DNA of 64,000 bases. Source: Glandiceps talaboti (taxonomy: Eukaryota > Hemichordata > Enteropneusta > Spengelidae). The stretch spans positions 20,324,107-20,388,106 of the forward strand of contig NC_135564.1 of NCBI RefSeq assembly GCF_964340395.1, read 5' to 3'. The notes beneath the pieces are model-generated. The model saw only the letters and a program-made list of their open reading frames with translations. It did not search any database and was not told the origin of the DNA. This document shows positions 61,431-64,000 of the stretch, piece after piece (within the stretch, counting starts at the first letter, position 1; each line of letters opens with the position of its first letter). The translations under genes and the position numbers were made by a program.

Positions 61431-64000
61431 GTCTATTTGGTATACAGTAAAACACCCCATCCTGGCCCATTTAGTATACAGTAAAACACACCCTCCTGGC
61501 CCATTTAGTATACAGTAAAACATACCATCCTGGCCTTTTTAGTATACAGTAAAACATACCATCCTGGCCCATTTAGTATACAGTAAAACATACCATCCTG
61601 GCCCATTTAGTATACAGTAAAACATACCATCCTGGCCTATTTGGTATACAGTAAAACATACCATCCTGGCCCATTTAGTATACAGTAAAACATACCATCC
61701 TGGCCCATTTAGTTTCCAGTAAAACATACCATCCTGTCCTATTTAGTATAGAGTAAAACACACCATCCTGGCCCATTTAGTATACAGTAAAACATACCAT
61801 CCTGGCCCATTTAGTATACAGTAAAACACACCATCCTGGCCTATTTGGTATACAGTAAAACATACCATCCTGGCCCATTTAGTATACAGTAAAACATACC
61901 ATCCTGGCCCATTTAGTATACAGTAAAACACACCATCCTGGGCTATTTGGTATGCAGTAAAACATTTCATCCTGGCCCATTTAGTATACAGTAAAACATA
62001 CCATCCTGGCCTATTTAGTTTCCAGTAAAACATACCATCCTGGCCCATGTAGTATAGAGTAAAACACACCATCCTGGCCCATTTAGTATACAGTAAAACA
62101 TACCATCCTGGCCTATTTAGTATACAGTAAAACACACCATCCTGGCCTATTTGGTATACAGTAAAACATACCATCCTGGCCCATTTAGTATACAGTAAAA
62201 CATACCATCCTGGCCCATTTAGTATACAGTAAAACACACCATCCTGGTCTATTTGGTATGCAGTAAAACATTTCATCCTGGCCCATTTAGTATACAGTAA
62301 AACACACCATCCTGGCCCATTTAGTATACAGTAAAACATACCATCCTGGCCCATGTAGTATACAGTAAAACACACCATCCTGGTCTATTTGGTATACAGT
62401 AAAACACACCATCCTGACCTATTTGGTATACAGTAAAACACACCATCCTGGCCCATTTAGTATACAGTAAAACACACCATCCTGGCCCATTTGGTATACA
62501 GTAAAACACACCATCCTGAACTATTTGGTATACAGTAAAACACACCATCCTGGCCCATTTAGTATACAGTAAAACACACCATCCTGGTCTATTTGGTATG
62601 CAGTAAAACATTTCATCCTGGCCCATTTAGTATACAGTAAAACACACCATCCTGACCTATTTGGTATACAGTAAAACACACCATCCTGGTCTATTTGGTA
62701 TACAGTAAAACACACCATCCTGGCCCATTTGGTATAAAGTAAAACACACCATCCTGGCCCATTTAGTATACAGTAAAACACACCATCCTGACCTATTTGG
62801 TATACAGTAAAACACACCATCCTGGCCCATTTAGTATACAGTAAAACATACCATCCTGGCCCATTTAGTATACAGTAAAACACACCATCTTGGCCAATTT
62901 AGTATACAGTAAAACACACCATCCTGGTCTATTTGGTATACAGTAAAACACACCATCCTGGCCCATTTAGTATACAGTAAAACACACCATCCTGGCCCAT
63001 TTGGTATACAGTAAAACACACCATCCTGACCTATTTGGTATACAGTAAAACACACCATCCTGGCCCATTTAGTATACAGTAAAACATACCATCCTGGCCC
63101 ATTTAGTATACAGTAAAACACACCATCTTGGCCCATTTAGTATACAGTAAAACACACCATCCTGGTCTATTTGGTATACAGTAAAACACACCATCCTGGC
63201 CCATTTAGTATACAGTAAAACACACCATCCTGGCCCATTTAGTATACAGTAAAACATACCATCCTGGCCCATTTAGTATACAGTAAAACACACCATCTTG
63301 GCCCATTTAGTATACAGTAAAACACACCATCCTGGTCTATTTGGTATACAGTAAAACACACCATCCTGGCCCATTTAGTATACAGTAAAACACACCATCC
63401 TAGCTTATTTAGTATACAGTAAAACACACCATCCTGGCCCATTTAGTATACAGTAAAACACACCATCTTGACCCATTTGGTATACAGTAAAACACACCAT
63501 CCTGGCCCATTTAGTATACAGTAAAACATACCATCCTGGCCCATTTGGTATACAGTAAAACATACCATCCTGGCCTATTTGGTATACAGTAAAACATACC
63601 ATTCTGGCCCATTTAGTATACAGTAAAACATACCATCCTGGCCTATTTAGTATACAGTAAAACATACCATTCTGGCCCACTAAATTAGTATACAGTAAAA
63701 CATACCATCCTGTCCTATTTGGTATACAGTAAAACATACCCTCCTGGCCTATTTGGTATACAGTGAAACATACCATCCTGTCCTATTTGGTATACAGTAA
63801 AACACACCATCCTGGCCTATTTGGTATACAGTAAAACATACCATCCTGGCCCATTTAGTATACAGTAAAACATACCATTCTGGCCCATTTAGTATACAGT
63901 AAAACACACCATTCTGGCCCATTTGGTATACAGTAAAACACACCATTCTGGCCCATTTGGTATACAGTAAAACACACCATTCTGGCCCATTTAGTATAGA

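Larger units (their letters stand above)
36410..64000. repeat. 34-bp satellite array, ~810 copies, running off the window edge
   Basis: The plus-strand consensus unit is CCTGGCCCATTT followed by AGTATACAGTAAAACATACC and AT. It is repeated head to tail without inversion or foreign insertion for 27.6 kb. The first two or three units (36410-36475) are degenerate (GGTATAAAGTAAAATATACC, GGTATTAATC), marking the true left edge. Variation sits mainly at fixed sites: A/G in TT(A/G)GTATAC, C/T in ACA(C/T)ACC, CC/CT after GG, and ATCC/ATTC/CTCC before TGG or TGT/TGA. Odd units are 38 bp (extra CTAA in CCACTAAATTAG, as near 38615, 39125, 42125), 31 bp (near 40362 and 43869) and 36 bp (near 57075). Minus-strand open frames of 60-211 codons are repeat artefacts. 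Confidence 0.99.

Noticed and set aside
36615-63946. Dozens of minus-strand open frames of 60-211 codons
   Set aside because: They are translations of the 34-bp satellite, end wherever a TAA-state unit falls, and start at arbitrary ATGs.
36410-64000. CRISPR-like array of ~34-bp repeats
   Set aside because: There are no unique spacers between the repeats; units are directly adjacent. The context is eukaryotic (U1 snRNA, LINEs, splice sites).

Overview
The window looks like nuclear DNA of a marine invertebrate, possibly a lophotrochozoan or another non-vertebrate bilaterian; the sequence alone does not settle the clade. It is AT-rich and mostly non-coding. It shows intron-style splice signals, LINE remnants, a U1 snRNA copy, many micro- and minisatellites, and no bacterial gene organisation. 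Most open reading frames are by-products of tandem repeats.

Left part (1-18 kb): the 3' end of a plus-strand gene can be proposed from three phase-compatible exons (about 3121-3265, 4040-4074, 9048-9123) followed by a 3' UTR. Around it lie minisatellites (651-1357, 2767-3088, 6547-6975, 12804-13430), a dispersed repeat family (complete-looking copy at 7868-8720, fragments at 3413, 5740, 10890 and 24885), an inverted pair of CCCCGG-containing repeats (8700 and 13505), and a foldback element with 31-bp perfect terminal inverted repeats (16979-17338).

Middle part (18-33 kb): a stretch richer in CpG and in CRE and CCAAT motifs (about 18.3-22.4 kb) leads into the best protein-coding exon in the window. 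This is a plus-strand 145-residue protein at 22475-22909 whose basic C-terminal motif resembles the PRR15/PRR15L family. More minisatellites follow (31-, 56-, 40- and 51-bp units). At 30222-30388 on the minus strand lies a clear U1 snRNA-derived sequence. Its 5'-splice-site-pairing end, U1-70K loop and Sm site are altered, so it is probably a pseudogene.

Right part (33-64 kb): two broken, 5'-truncated non-LTR retrotransposons lie on the minus strand. One is a reverse-transcriptase LINE (about 33.55-35.54 kb) ending in tetranucleotide microsatellites. The other is the C-terminal endonuclease-like part of a different LINE (about 35.65-36.14 kb). From about 36.41 kb to the end of the window runs an uninterrupted satellite of a 34-bp unit, about 810 copies and 27.6 kb, continuing past the edge. 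It is organised into nested segmental duplications: 3507-bp tandem blocks, 1028-, 1258- and 1530-bp blocks, and copies displaced by about 8 and 11 kb. Rare units of odd length can be followed from block to block. This array is the dominant and most unusual feature. No CRISPR array, intact mobile element or complete multi-exon gene was identified.
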